A DNA stretch of 64,000 nucleotides from Pontiella desulfatans (GCF_900890425.1 NZ_CAAHFG010000001.1:62001-126000), one strand, 5' to 3'; shown: positions 10,101 to 18,028, counted from the stretch's first letter. Numbers and translations are program-made. Notes: generated from the sequence alone by a model not told the origin.

Positions 10101-10163
10101 CAGAACGAGCGCGGTGCGTGCGAAGGAACCCTTCGGTACTTGGTAATTTCCAGTCTGAAACAT
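7128..10163 (-). CDS. Secreted fusion: melibiase-like (clan GH-D) TIM barrel plus C-terminal HExxH zincin domain
   Basis: A 1011-residue exported protein (hydrophobic signal segment about residues 15-38). Residues about 50-420 read as an alpha-galactosidase-like barrel: AFDAGAIDG near 96-104, GCRLGVWLGPDG near 135-146, and FKMDAV, whose Asp176 matches the K-x-D nucleophile position of GH27/GH36. A beta-sandwich region and a discoidin-like stretch follow. The last about 150 residues contain HELAH at 915-919 and a second motif KEYFAEGTEAY with Glu969, which together resemble a gluzincin metallopeptidase of the anthrax lethal-factor-like type. The ATG at 10163 is preferred over 10217 because AAGGA lies 8 bases upstream. 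It is the first gene of the operon, 20 bases before GH95. Confidence 0.8.
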   Translation of the reverse strand: MFQTGNYQVPKGSFARTALVLGFAVFLGALQHPSAFAAAPLKPVFPGADENTPSLSQYFSWINNTNEGSNEKQTLINLGFFEWLHDEYGMKLDIYAFDAGAIDGPRYYGSTESTKFKKQFPNGFGPIYEKAKSFGCRLGVWLGPDGFGDTREEEQERIDQLVGLCRDYEFQLFKMDAVCTQLRTNKQDALARLMTECRTYSPDLILLNHRLNLGDALPHATTFLWGGAETYIDVHMANWKKTGTHNRVQALSRGLVPDLKRLTEDHGVCISSCVDFWDDDLILQAFNRGLILAPEIYANPWFLRDDEFPKLARIYNLHRRYRDILVKGIVLPEEQYGPNAVARGDGTRRFITLRNLTWKPVTYSIRLDESIGLKAQGSVALHQFHPTEKFLAQKNAGESAAITVMPFRSCLLLATTEPINEVVLKGTDYEVVRDTEGKDILVDALGYPGTKATVTLPEGKRVDVSFPGTKINGPWHYKVGDLQPCEMPPDAEALYEATIYSTDNDPLEFRSLRRAGPTAIPQVQAARDAFVDQRMVHERGIDPAYLFDNDLATAYNFSRTFRLKTKRNIRLDFGAAIDIDQLLFILPDLLRTKETFTAEVSANLKSWHAVPMVVNGNEISFKMAPGEKIRYFRTDFVPDEVVEIEGYAKKTLLASNGWRISYLYDTFANRPPQKAFSLKFTLDEFVEGSYFCVALEGQHGHEGAYAALRVGDAYAGAPNRAPSYPVNAWEYPPRSFDSHNTYYIPITREMIGQPLELVVLAFDPENVDFAPGAWVTANPVPMVKQRIVLPREVVTASPPTADRFDPVIRNIEGWKVYVEPKLLDTNEGTEALEMLANHLQRISILLPPEQRAKMRQLEIWIESSHELGAMQYHPSVAWLESKGYDPRLANKVHIPRAEALLSRSYMIKQPAVILHELAHAYHNNVLDGGFDNPDVIETYDAAMAANLYDKALLFNGRTVRHYGATNHKEYFAEGTEAYLYRNDFYPFVAAELKIHDPALYTLMEKTWGSLK

Positions 10164-10403
10164 GTCAACAATCCTTGGGAAATGGTTCGTCCAATCTAAA
10201 CCATGGAAGCTAACCACGGCGCACCGTGGCCGTCTTGTAGGATTTTGGCATGCCTGTGTAGAATAGTGGGATTCCCGGTTCCCTGTTTATGGCAAAGGCG
10301 CGGCCTCCGGCCATGCCTGCGGGGCTGTTGGTTCCGGATTGTTCAAGCCGCTTGATCGGGTAGAAGCCTTGCGCTTCGGCTCCGGTCTGCTATTGTGCAC
10401 AAC
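10164..10403. promoter_or_regulatory. Divergent control region between glycan operon and PAS-AraC gene
   Basis: This 240-base gap separates the two divergently transcribed starts and so must hold both promoters. A perfect 10-base palindrome TTGTGCACAA lies at 10393-10402, directly before the ATG at 10404. I could not assign convincing -35/-10 boxes on either strand. Control of the minus-strand operon by the adjacent AraC-type protein is inferred from the divergent arrangement only. Confidence 0.45.
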
Positions 10404-11177
10404 ATGTCTAGGGGATCAGGAACGAAGGAAGGGACGCTGCGGGGTTGCGAGGCTTTTTGCGCCTCGTTGCATGGCGCCCAGCTTCAGCCGCTTTTCGATT
10501 ATCTGCCCGGCGTTTACTTTGTGGCGAAGGACCGGGCCGGGCGGGTGATGATGGCGAACAACGTGGCGGTTCAACTGTGCGGGTTTGAGCGGGAAGAGGA
10601 CATGATCGGGAAAACCGATTATGACATCTTTTCGGCGGATCGCGCGGATGCCTACGTGAAGGACGACAACCATGTCTTCGAAACCGGGGAGAGTGTGATC
10701 GACCACGTCGAGCTGGCCCCCGATCCGCACAACTCGATCAACTGGTTCGTCACCACCAAGATCCCGCTCTATTCCGACGAGGGGGAAATTGTTGGCCTGG
10801 CCTGCATTGCCCGCAACATGACCAGCGCCCACGAGAAGCTCCGGCCCTACATGGAGATGAACGAGGTGCTCGACTATGTCCGCGAAAACTATGCCGACCC
10901 GATCAAGGTGGAGGATTTGGCGAAAATCATGCATTTGTCTTCGAGCCAATTTGAACGCAGCTTCAAGAAGGTGTTCAAGATTTCGCCCACCAAGCATATC
11001 CTGAATGTGCGGGTCCGGGCCGCCTGCCGGCTCCTCTCGACCACCAACGACACCATTGCTTCCATTGCGCTGGAGGCGGGGTTCTACGACCATAGCCACT
11101 TTATCCGGAACTTCCGGAAGGTCATGGGGCTTTCCCCCCGGGAGTACCGCGAAGGCGGGCGCGAAATCCCATGGTGA
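10404..11177 (+). CDS. AraC-family transcriptional regulator with N-terminal PAS domain
   Basis: About 257 residues. A PAS domain occupies roughly residues 25-145 (FDYLPGVYFVAKDRAGR, GKTDYDIFSADRA, VGLACIARNMT). The C-terminal 100 residues are an AraC double helix-turn-helix (DLAKIMHLSSSQFERSFKKV and SIALEAGFYDHSHFIRNFRK, ending GLSPREYR). AraC proteins bind DNA near sugar-utilisation promoters; the PAS domain replaces the usual cupin sensor and would sense a small ligand or redox cue. Start is uncertain: the frame also opens with GTG at 10395, and neither start has a strong ribosome site. It is divergent from the glycan operon and upstream of the dehydrogenase/isomerase/MFS genes, so either may be its target. 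Confidence 0.9.
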   Translation: MSRGSGTKEGTLRGCEAFCASLHGAQLQPLFDYLPGVYFVAKDRAGRVMMANNVAVQLCGFEREEDMIGKTDYDIFSADRADAYVKDDNHVFETGESVIDHVELAPDPHNSINWFVTTKIPLYSDEGEIVGLACIARNMTSAHEKLRPYMEMNEVLDYVRENYADPIKVEDLAKIMHLSSSQFERSFKKVFKISPTKHILNVRVRAACRLLSTTNDTIASIALEAGFYDHSHFIRNFRKVMGLSPREYREGGREIPW

Positions 11178-11340
11178 TGTACACCCGCGTGCCTTAATTT
11201 TACAATACGCAGCATTTCCCCTTCTGCTAGCTTGTCTCCATGTCTTGGAAAACAAAGCGAGGTCCATTGGCCCTGTGCGCCGGAACGCGTGCAGCGCGTT
11301 GGCGGAAACCGGAAACGGCCCCGGAAGCCGAGGGCCGCCC

Positions 11341-12306
11341 ATGATCCGCGTTGGGATCATGGGGATGGGATACATGGGCGGAGTCCATCTGCGCAACTGG
11401 CAGGCGCGGGAGGATGCCAAGGTGGTCGCCGTCTGCGACATCAATCCCGCATTCGGAGCCACCCAGGGCAACATCGAGACGGGGGGCGATGGCCTCAACC
11501 TGGACGGTGTTGCGGTGTATCGGAGTGCCGCTGAAATGCTGGCCGCCGAAACGCTGGATGCGGTAACGGTTGCCCTGCCCACGCACCTTCACAAGGCGGC
11601 GACGATCCAGAGCCTGGCAGCCGGCCTACATGTGCTTTGCGAAAAGCCGATGGCGCTTTCGGTGCAGGATTGCGACGAAATGATCGCCGCCGCCAAGACC
11701 GCCGGGAAGGAGCTGATGATTGCCCACTGCATCCGTTTTTGGCCGGAATATGCCTGGCTGAAATCCGCCGTCGAAAGCGAGGCCTTCGGTGCCGTGAAGG
11801 CGGCGGACTTTTCGCGTCTGGCCAGTGCGCCCGCGTGGAGCGCCGATTCCTGGTTCGCGAATCCCGCAAAGAGCGGGGGCATGGCGCTCGACCTGCACAT
11901 CCACGATCTCGATTTTATCCAATACCTGTTCGGTGCGCCGGCGGCAATTGAGTCGGAGCATGCGGCTCTTGCAAACGGTCAACCCGGCCACGTGGTCTCC
12001 CGGATGGACTATGGGGCGGGCAAGGTCGTGACCGCGACGGCAAGCTGGATGATGCCGCCGTCGTTCGGGTTCCGGATGGGATTCCGCGTGGTGTTCGAAA
12101 ACGCGGCCGCGGTGTTGGATGGAGATGGATTGATGGTTTATCCGCCGGAAGGCGATGCCTATGCGCCGGAGCGGCACGTGGGCAACGGCTATCAAAGGGA
12201 AATTGAATATTTTGCCGCACGGGTCGCTGGCCCGGCGGGCAAGGATGTGATTACACCGGAGCAGGCGCGCGAATCGGTGCGCTTGACGTTGGAGACGATG
12301 AAATGA
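11341..12306 (+). CDS. Gfo/Idh/MocA-family oxidoreductase, cytoplasmic
   Basis: A 321-residue protein with an N-terminal Rossmann motif (GIMGMGYMGGVH), the family's EKP motif in LCEKPMALS and a later histidine segment DLHIHDLDFIQYLF. Family members are NAD(P)-dependent dehydrogenases of sugars, inositols and their derivatives. There is no signal peptide, unlike the two exported paralogues at 21572-24345, so this one acts in the cytoplasm. The open frame begins at 11005 inside the regulator, but the ATG at 11341 gives the expected N-terminus. Its stop overlaps the next start by 4 bases (ATGA), showing translational coupling with the TIM-barrel gene. Confidence 0.9.
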   Translation: MIRVGIMGMGYMGGVHLRNWQAREDAKVVAVCDINPAFGATQGNIETGGDGLNLDGVAVYRSAAEMLAAETLDAVTVALPTHLHKAATIQSLAAGLHVLCEKPMALSVQDCDEMIAAAKTAGKELMIAHCIRFWPEYAWLKSAVESEAFGAVKAADFSRLASAPAWSADSWFANPAKSGGMALDLHIHDLDFIQYLFGAPAAIESEHAALANGQPGHVVSRMDYGAGKVVTATASWMMPPSFGFRMGFRVVFENAAAVLDGDGLMVYPPEGDAYAPERHVGNGYQREIEYFAARVAGPAGKDVITPEQARESVRLTLETMK

Positions 12307-13097
12307 TGAAGAACCCTATTGGAATTTGCAGCTGGTCGCTGCGCAACGACGCGGAAAGGATTGCCCGGGCAATGGCAAGGCCGGAACTATCGTGCCTGCA
12401 TCTCGATATTTCGGCGGCGGAAAAACTGCGCGGCCTCGTTTCCGAAAACGGATGGACCGTGAGCTGCACCATGACCGGATTCCCGCAGGAGGATTATTCC
12501 TCGCTCGACGCCATCCGGCTCACCGGTGGAATCGTGCCCGACGAGGTCTGGCCCGAAAACCGCCGCATCGCGCTCGACGCCATCCAGGCCACGGCTGAAC
12601 TGGGAGTGGGGCAGCTCTCGTTCCATGCGGGCTTCATCGACCATTCCGATGCCGCCGGTTTCCGTACCTTCTGCGACCGTATCGTGGAGCTGGCCGACGC
12701 CGCGCAGGATTGCGGGATACTGATTCTGCTGGAGACCGGCCAGGAGACGGCGGAGGATCTCCGCCATTTCCTCGACGTGGTCGAACACCCCGCGCTCGGC
12801 GTTAATTTTGATCCCGGCAACATGATTCTCTATGGCAAAGGCGATCCGATTGAGGCGATCCGCATCCTGGGGCCGTGGATCCGGCACGTGCACGTCAAGG
12901 ATGCGATGGCGTCGCCGGTTCCCGGCAAATGGGGTTCCGAAGTCCCATGGGGCGATGGCGAAGTCGACCATGGCGCGTTTTTCCATGCGCTGGAGGAGAT
13001 TGGCTATACGGGGGCGTTCGCGATCGAACGGGAGGGCGGGGACCGACGCGAAGAAGACATTCTGTTGGCGGTCGAACGGTTCGAGGTGTACGCATGA
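12303..13097 (+). CDS. Sugar phosphate isomerase/epimerase-like TIM barrel (xylose-isomerase-like family)
   Basis: A 264-residue AP-endonuclease-2/xylose-isomerase-like barrel. Metal-site type residues occur in LILLETGQE, GVNFDPGNMILY and WIRHVHVKD, with a closing AIEREGGD segment: the usual Glu-Asp-His-Glu spacing of the family. Relatives isomerise or epimerise sugars, and some cleave or hydrate 3-keto-glycosides. It is coupled by ATGA overlaps to the dehydrogenase before it and the MFS permease after it, so the three are one functional unit. Exact substrate unknown. Confidence 0.87.
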   Translation: MMKNPIGICSWSLRNDAERIARAMARPELSCLHLDISAAEKLRGLVSENGWTVSCTMTGFPQEDYSSLDAIRLTGGIVPDEVWPENRRIALDAIQATAELGVGQLSFHAGFIDHSDAAGFRTFCDRIVELADAAQDCGILILLETGQETAEDLRHFLDVVEHPALGVNFDPGNMILYGKGDPIEAIRILGPWIRHVHVKDAMASPVPGKWGSEVPWGDGEVDHGAFFHALEEIGYTGAFAIEREGGDRREEDILLAVERFEVYA

Positions 13098-14311
13098 GTG
13101 AACAACGGATGACCTTTTCAGTCCAGGCCCGCCTGGGAATCATGATGTTCCTCCAGTTTTTCATCTGGGGCGCATGGTATGTTACGCTGGGCACCTATCT
13201 TTCCGAAACCCTGAAGTTCGATCCGGCGCAGATCGGCCGCTCCTACAGCGCCATTCCCTGGGGCGCGGTGATTGCGCCGTTCATCGTCGGGATGGTGGCC
13301 GACCGGTTCTTCGCCGCGCAGAAGGTGATGGCGTTCATGCATCTGGTGGGCGGGGGGCTGCTTTGGTATGCCAGCGGCGTGGTTCAGCCCGCCGTGCTGT
13401 TTTGGGTGCTGCTGGCCTATGCCATCTGCTACAGCCCAACGTTGAGCCTGGCCAACGCGGTTTCGTTCAACAAAATGGAGAATCCGGAAAAACAGTTCCC
13501 GGTGATCCGCGTGTTCGGAACGGTGGGTTGGATCGTGGCCGGACTGGTGATCGGCTTCATGAAGATCGAGGCGCAAGACATTCCCCTCAAGATCGCGGCG
13601 GGGTCCTCGGTGTTGCTCGGGATCTTTGCGCTCTTCCTGCCGGACACGCCGCCCAAATCGCTGGGCCACAAGGTCACGGTCCGCGATGTTCTCGGGCTGG
13701 AAACCCTGAAGCTGATGAAGAACCGCTCCTTTGCGGTGTTTGTGGCCGGCTCGCTGCTGATCTGCATTCCATTGGCGTTCTATTATAATTTCGCGAACAT
13801 GTTCATGAACGATGTCGGCGTGGCCAACGCGGCGGGCAAGATGACGATGGGGCAGATGTCGGAATTCATTTTCATGATCATCATGCCGTTTTTCTTCGTG
13901 CGGCTCGGGGTGAAGAAAATGCTCCTGATCGGCATGCTCTGCTGGGTGCTCCGCTATGTGTTGTTTGCGTTCGGTAATCCGGAGTCGTTGGTCTGGATGT
14001 ATTATATCGGCATTCTGGTGCACGGCATCTGCTACGACTTTTTCTTCGTCACCGGCCAGATCTATGTCGACAACACCGCGCCCAAGGCCATCCAGGCGCA
14101 GGCCCAGGGGTTCATCGCCTTCGTCACCTATGGCGTCGGCATGGTCATCGGCGCCAACCTCTCCGGCGAAGTCGTGAAATATTTCACCGTCGAGCAGATC
14201 ATCAACTGGCGCGCCGTGTGGCTCTTCCCGGCCATCATGGCCGGGGTCATCATGTTGCTCTTCACGGCGTTGTTCAAAGACCACGGCGCCAAGCAAGAGG
14301 AGCAAGCCTAG
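13094..14311 (+). CDS. MFS permease, nucleoside:H+ symporter (NHS) type
   Basis: A 405-residue protein with about 12 membrane helices. It opens with QARLGIMMFLQFFIWGAWYV, typical of NupG/XapB-type permeases, and has the GMVADRFFAAQKVM loop between helices 2 and 3. In PVC and Bacteroidetes bacteria this MFS branch is often encoded beside Gfo/Idh/MocA and TIM-barrel genes and probably moves sugar derivatives rather than nucleosides. The ATG at 13094 overlaps the preceding stop by 4 bases; the longer open frame from 12875 is only overlap with the isomerase gene. No clear terminator follows, though a run of eight T occurs at 14344-14351. Confidence 0.88.
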   Translation: MSEQRMTFSVQARLGIMMFLQFFIWGAWYVTLGTYLSETLKFDPAQIGRSYSAIPWGAVIAPFIVGMVADRFFAAQKVMAFMHLVGGGLLWYASGVVQPAVLFWVLLAYAICYSPTLSLANAVSFNKMENPEKQFPVIRVFGTVGWIVAGLVIGFMKIEAQDIPLKIAAGSSVLLGIFALFLPDTPPKSLGHKVTVRDVLGLETLKLMKNRSFAVFVAGSLLICIPLAFYYNFANMFMNDVGVANAAGKMTMGQMSEFIFMIIMPFFFVRLGVKKMLLIGMLCWVLRYVLFAFGNPESLVWMYYIGILVHGICYDFFFVTGQIYVDNTAPKAIQAQAQGFIAFVTYGVGMVIGANLSGEVVKYFTVEQIINWRAVWLFPAIMAGVIMLLFTALFKDHGAKQEEQA

Positions 14312-14472
14312 CCGGGGGGCTTCATCCGCCTTGAATGCCGGGGTTTTTTTTGAGGCGGGATAACAGTTGGCTGAACAGACTGCCGTGTTGTACGTTTTTC
14401 ATGGGATTCCTGCTTTAGGTTTTTTCGTTTGGTCTGTTTGGTCCAACCAGGGATTCCCATGTTTTTGAAGCT

Positions 14473-15798
14473 TTGTGGGACACGCGTGTGGAAAAATATA
14501 CGTTGGCACTGATTCTAGGGTATGGCCGCTCCGGCAAGGCCGCCGAACGGATGCTCCGTTCCGAAGGGTGCGATACGCTGGTGCTGACGCGAGAGACGGC
14601 GGGCGATCCGGAAGTCCAGCGGGCGTTGAAGGAGAATGAGTTCGATGTCTGCATCGTCAGCCCCGGTTTCGGGATCCTGAATTCGTGGGTTTGCGCGGTT
14701 CGGGATGCCGGCGTTCCGCTACTTTCCGAGTTGGAGCTGGGCTGGTCGCGCCACCGGGGAAAGACCGTGGCCATCACCGGTTCGAACGGCAAAAGCACGG
14801 CGGTCAAATGGATTTACGAAAGCCTGGAGCGGGCCGGGAAAAAGGCGGCCATCGGGGGCAACTACGGTATTCCGGCCTGCGAGGCGGTGCTGGACCATCC
14901 CGGCCTCGAGTGGCTGGTGCTGGAGGTTAGCTCGTTCCAACTCGAAACCGTCCGGAGCTTCCGGGCCGATGTGGCGGTGGTGCTGAACCTGTTGCCCAAC
15001 CACCTCGATCGCCATGAAACCATGGAGTTGTACCGGAGAGCCAAGGCCCGGATTTTCGGGCCATCCCCTTCGTTTGCCGAGGATGTCTGCCTTGTTCCCG
15101 TCGATCTGCAGGACGATTTCAGGGCGGACGTGCCGGGGGGGCGTCGGTGGGTTACCTTCGGCGGAACCGCGGATGCCGACTATTCCTTCGAAAACGGGAA
15201 TGTTTTTCGCAAAAGTGAGAGGTTGATCGATCTGTCCGGAACCCTTTTTGATTCCCCGGTGCTGGGGAGTTGCACGGGGGCGGCGGTTGCCGCCGTTGCC
15301 GAGGCCTGCGGAATATCGCCGGAGGCGGTGTTGGAGGCGGCTCGGAGTTTTCAGCCGCTGCCGCATCGGCTCCAGCGGCTGGGGGAGATGGACGGTGTGG
15401 CCTATGTGGACGATTCGAAGGCCACGAACCTGGCGGCATTGGGGGCGGCGGTAGCGGCCTGCGGGGATGGCATCCATTTGATTGCGGGGGGCTTGCCGAA
15501 GGAGTCCGACTACACTTTTGTAAAAGAAATACTGGCGGAACGGGTACGGAGCATATACGTTATCGGTCAAGCATCCCGGTCAATGTTTGAGGCCTGGGGC
15601 GGGGTTTGCAATTGCGTGGAATGCGGTACGTTGGACAAGGCTTTCAGCACCGCCCAAAGCGCGGCCAGGGCAGGGGATACCATTCTTCTATCCCCAGGTT
15701 GTGCAAGTTTCGACCAGTTTCGGAGTTTCGAGGAGCGTGGAGAGCTTTTTGAAAAGCTGTTCATCGGCGCGAAACATGCTAAACAGGGTGCTTCGTGA
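14473..15798 (+). CDS. murD: UDP-N-acetylmuramoylalanine--D-glutamate ligase
   Basis: A 441-residue Mur ligase that adds D-Glu to UDP-MurNAc-L-Ala in the cytoplasm. The ATP P-loop GSNGKSTAVKW is near residue 105, the central-domain EVSSFQLE and NLLPNHLDRH motifs near 155-180, and the C-terminal domain carries HRLQRLGEMDGVAYVDDSKA. The N-terminal domain is short. No ATG starts the frame: TTG at 14473 or GTG at 14488 are the candidates, neither with a strong ribosome site, so the start is uncertain. A LysM lipoprotein and ftsW follow, a partial cell-wall cluster lacking the usual neighbours mraY and murG. Confidence 0.93.
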   Translation: MWDTRVEKYTLALILGYGRSGKAAERMLRSEGCDTLVLTRETAGDPEVQRALKENEFDVCIVSPGFGILNSWVCAVRDAGVPLLSELELGWSRHRGKTVAITGSNGKSTAVKWIYESLERAGKKAAIGGNYGIPACEAVLDHPGLEWLVLEVSSFQLETVRSFRADVAVVLNLLPNHLDRHETMELYRRAKARIFGPSPSFAEDVCLVPVDLQDDFRADVPGGRRWVTFGGTADADYSFENGNVFRKSERLIDLSGTLFDSPVLGSCTGAAVAAVAEACGISPEAVLEAARSFQPLPHRLQRLGEMDGVAYVDDSKATNLAALGAAVAACGDGIHLIAGGLPKESDYTFVKEILAERVRSIYVIGQASRSMFEAWGGVCNCVECGTLDKAFSTAQSAARAGDTILLSPGCASFDQFRSFEERGELFEKLFIGAKHAKQGAS

Positions 15799-15849
15799 AA
15801 ATTATGGAATCGTCCGCAACCAGGGCGCGTTGGAAATAGGAGTTTGAAT

Positions 15850-16800
15850 ATGAAAATCGGATCAGCAGTAGTCGGATTGCACATCGCCGTTTTGTGCGTT
15901 TTTGCCCTCACCCAGGGTTGTGTTACCTCCGAGTCGCAGGGTAGCGGCCGAGGCGCAGGCGCCAGGCACAAAGGCCCGTTCAAGCATGAACACAAAGATG
16001 TGGATTCGGCGGGGGATGTTATGGCAACAACGGATCCGTACTACACCGACGACACGATGCCGGGCGATGCCATGTATGGTGGCGACCAGATCCAAAGCTC
16101 CGACTATTCCGTCGAACCGCAGCCTCCGGTTTCAACCAGCGGCTCCACCGAAATCTACATTGTCCAGAAGGGCGACATGCTTTCCCAATTGGCGATCGAT
16201 TTCGATACCACGACGGCAACACTGGTGGAAATGAACGGCCTCTCCAATCCCGATGTGCTTTATGTTGGGCAGGAATTGGCGGTTCCGGCCGGTCGCGGCG
16301 CTTCCAAGGCAACCACTTCCAAATCCACCGGTTCCATCAAGAAGGGCGGAACCTACACCATCCAGAAGGGCGACACCCTTTCCGGAATCGCGCTCGCCGC
16401 CGGTGTGGGCATCAACGACCTCCGTTCGCTCAACAACATCAAGGGCGACAAGATCATGGCCGGCGACACGCTCGATATCCCGAGCTACGGTAAGGTGCCT
16501 TCCTCTAGCCGTACGTCCTCCTCCACGAAGAAGGCTGAACCGGCGCCGACCCCGGTGGAGCCTGCCCAGCCAGTGGTGGATGAAGCTCCGATGATGGCAC
16601 CGCCGGTAACCACCTCGACGCCCGATGAGCCGATGTCGCTCGACGTGATCGAGGACAAGGTGCTTTATCCCGGCGAAACCCTCGACGATGTGGCCCGCCA
16701 GTATGGCGTGAGCAAAGGGGAGATCATGCGCCTGAACAACATCTCGAACGAATCTCAGGTACAGGAAGGCCAGCGCCTGCGTATTCCGATTGCGGAGTAG
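15850..16800 (+). CDS. Lipoprotein with three LysM domains
   Basis: A 316-residue lipoprotein: signal peptide with lipobox LTQGC (Cys24), a low-complexity linker, then LysM repeats at about residues 98-145 (IYIVQKGDMLSQLAIDF), 165-210 (TYTIQKGDTLSGIALAAGVG) and 270-315 (VLYPGETLDDVARQYGV), separated by Ser/Thr/Pro-rich linkers. LysM binds N-acetylglucosamine in peptidoglycan. No catalytic domain is present, so it is probably a wall-binding scaffold or hydrolase partner. GGAG before the ATG at 15850 sets the start. It lies between murD and ftsW. Confidence 0.92.
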   Translation: MKIGSAVVGLHIAVLCVFALTQGCVTSESQGSGRGAGARHKGPFKHEHKDVDSAGDVMATTDPYYTDDTMPGDAMYGGDQIQSSDYSVEPQPPVSTSGSTEIYIVQKGDMLSQLAIDFDTTTATLVEMNGLSNPDVLYVGQELAVPAGRGASKATTSKSTGSIKKGGTYTIQKGDTLSGIALAAGVGINDLRSLNNIKGDKIMAGDTLDIPSYGKVPSSSRTSSSTKKAEPAPTPVEPAQPVVDEAPMMAPPVTTSTPDEPMSLDVIEDKVLYPGETLDDVARQYGVSKGEIMRLNNISNESQVQEGQRLRIPIAE

Positions 16801-16820
16801 ACTCATTTGACTTGCTTTAC

Positions 16821-16871
16821 CACGGAGGCACGGAGACTCAGAGTTGATTCTGTAATCTCCGTGCCTCTGTG
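16821..16871. repeat. Inverted repeat, CACGGAGGCACGGAGA family
   Basis: Arms at 16821-16836 and 16856-16871 match at 15 of 16 positions across a 19-base loop, between the LysM gene and ftsW. A single arm of the same 16-mer family occurs at 25435-25450. No T-tract follows, so it is a repeat element more than a classic terminator. It could still shield mRNA ends. Confidence 0.8.
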
Positions 16872-16900
16872 TCTCTGGGGGGAAAGAAGGGTGGAGAGCA

Positions 16901-18028
16901 ATGCGTAGGACCATTTCGCTTTTCATAGCCATCGTATTGATTCTCGTCACCCTCGGCGTGCTGGTGCTGGCCAGTGCCAGCTCGGCAAAGTATGACGACG
17001 CCAGCTATTTTGTGAAACGCCAGCTCATCTGGCTGGCGTTTGCTTTTATTGCCGCGGCGGTTGCCGCTCGGTTCGACTACCGGGCATACCAGAAACTCGC
17101 CATTCCGATCGCGGCGTTTTCGGTTCTCCTGCTGATCCTCGTCCGCATTCCGGGCATCGGCAGCTACATCAACGGAAGCTGGCGCTGGATCCGCATCGGC
17201 CCCATCACGATCCAACCCTCCGAAATCTCGAAGGTGGCCGTCATCCTGCTCTTTTCCTGGTGGCTGGCGCGCAACCAGCGGCGGATCGACGAGCTGAAGC
17301 GCGGGATTGTTGTGCCTTTTGTCCTGCTGGGGTGCTTTGCGCTTCCCATCATTGTCGAGCCCGACTTCGGCACCACGATGCTCGTTTCGACGGTTGCGGT
17401 TTCCATGATGTTCCTAGGGGGGGTGAGCATTGCGCCTTTGCTGATTATCGGGGCCATCGGCCTGCTCGGGGTGGGGGTCCTGATTTTCCAGAACCCGGAA
17501 CGCATGAGCCGCATCCTCGCCTTCCTCGATCCGCAGAAATATGAAAAAGACAAGGCCTGGCAGCTCATCAATTCGCTGCGCGCCTTTGCCGGCGGCGATG
17601 TTGGAGGGGTGGGTTTTGGCAACAGCATGCAGAAATACAACTACCTGCCCGAGGCGCACACCGACTTCATTTTCCCCATCATCGGGGAAGAGCTTGGGCT
17701 GGTCGCTTCGCTACTCGTTATCGTCATGTATGTAGTCCTGTTTGTGCTCGGCCTGCGCATTGCGCTCAATGCGCGCGATGACTTCGGGCGCCTGCTCGCC
17801 TTCGGGATCACCCTCATGATCACCATCCAGGCCCTGATCAACTTTGCCGTCGTAACCGGCTGCGTGCCCACCAAGGGGCTGGCCTTGCCCTTCATCAGCT
17901 ATGGAGGATCCAGCCTCGTCATCTCCGGTGTAATGATCGGCATCCTCGTCAACGTCGCCCATTCCAGCATGAAGTCGCCCTCGAAATCATCCCGCAACCC
18001 CTTCAAAGACCGGGCAAGGAAAGTGTAG
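16901..18028 (+). CDS. ftsW: SEDS-family peptidoglycan glycosyltransferase FtsW
   Basis: A 375-residue membrane protein with about 10 helices and SEDS hallmarks: NGSWRWIRIGPITIQPSEISK near residues 90-110, IVEPDFGTT near 150, and PEAHTDFIFPIIGEELG near 250, with GLALPFISYGGSSL near the end. SEDS proteins polymerise lipid II with a class B PBP; FtsW works at the division septum, while RodA acts in elongation. The assignment to FtsW over RodA rests on the murD neighbourhood and is moderate. The Arg/Lys/Ser-rich C-terminal tail is cytoplasmic. Confidence 0.9.
   Translation: MRRTISLFIAIVLILVTLGVLVLASASSAKYDDASYFVKRQLIWLAFAFIAAAVAARFDYRAYQKLAIPIAAFSVLLLILVRIPGIGSYINGSWRWIRIGPITIQPSEISKVAVILLFSWWLARNQRRIDELKRGIVVPFVLLGCFALPIIVEPDFGTTMLVSTVAVSMMFLGGVSIAPLLIIGAIGLLGVGVLIFQNPERMSRILAFLDPQKYEKDKAWQLINSLRAFAGGDVGGVGFGNSMQKYNYLPEAHTDFIFPIIGEELGLVASLLVIVMYVVLFVLGLRIALNARDDFGRLLAFGITLMITIQALINFAVVTGCVPTKGLALPFISYGGSSLVISGVMIGILVNVAHSSMKSPSKSSRNPFKDRARKV

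Noticed and set aside
14311-14352. Possible terminator after the MFS gene
   Set aside because: A run of eight T is present, but the preceding stem is only about 4 bp (CCGG/CCGG).
14322-14402. Minus-strand 26-codon open frame with AGGA 5 bases upstream
   Set aside because: No family resemblance and too short to judge. It overlaps the T-run after the MFS gene, which may be a weak terminator.
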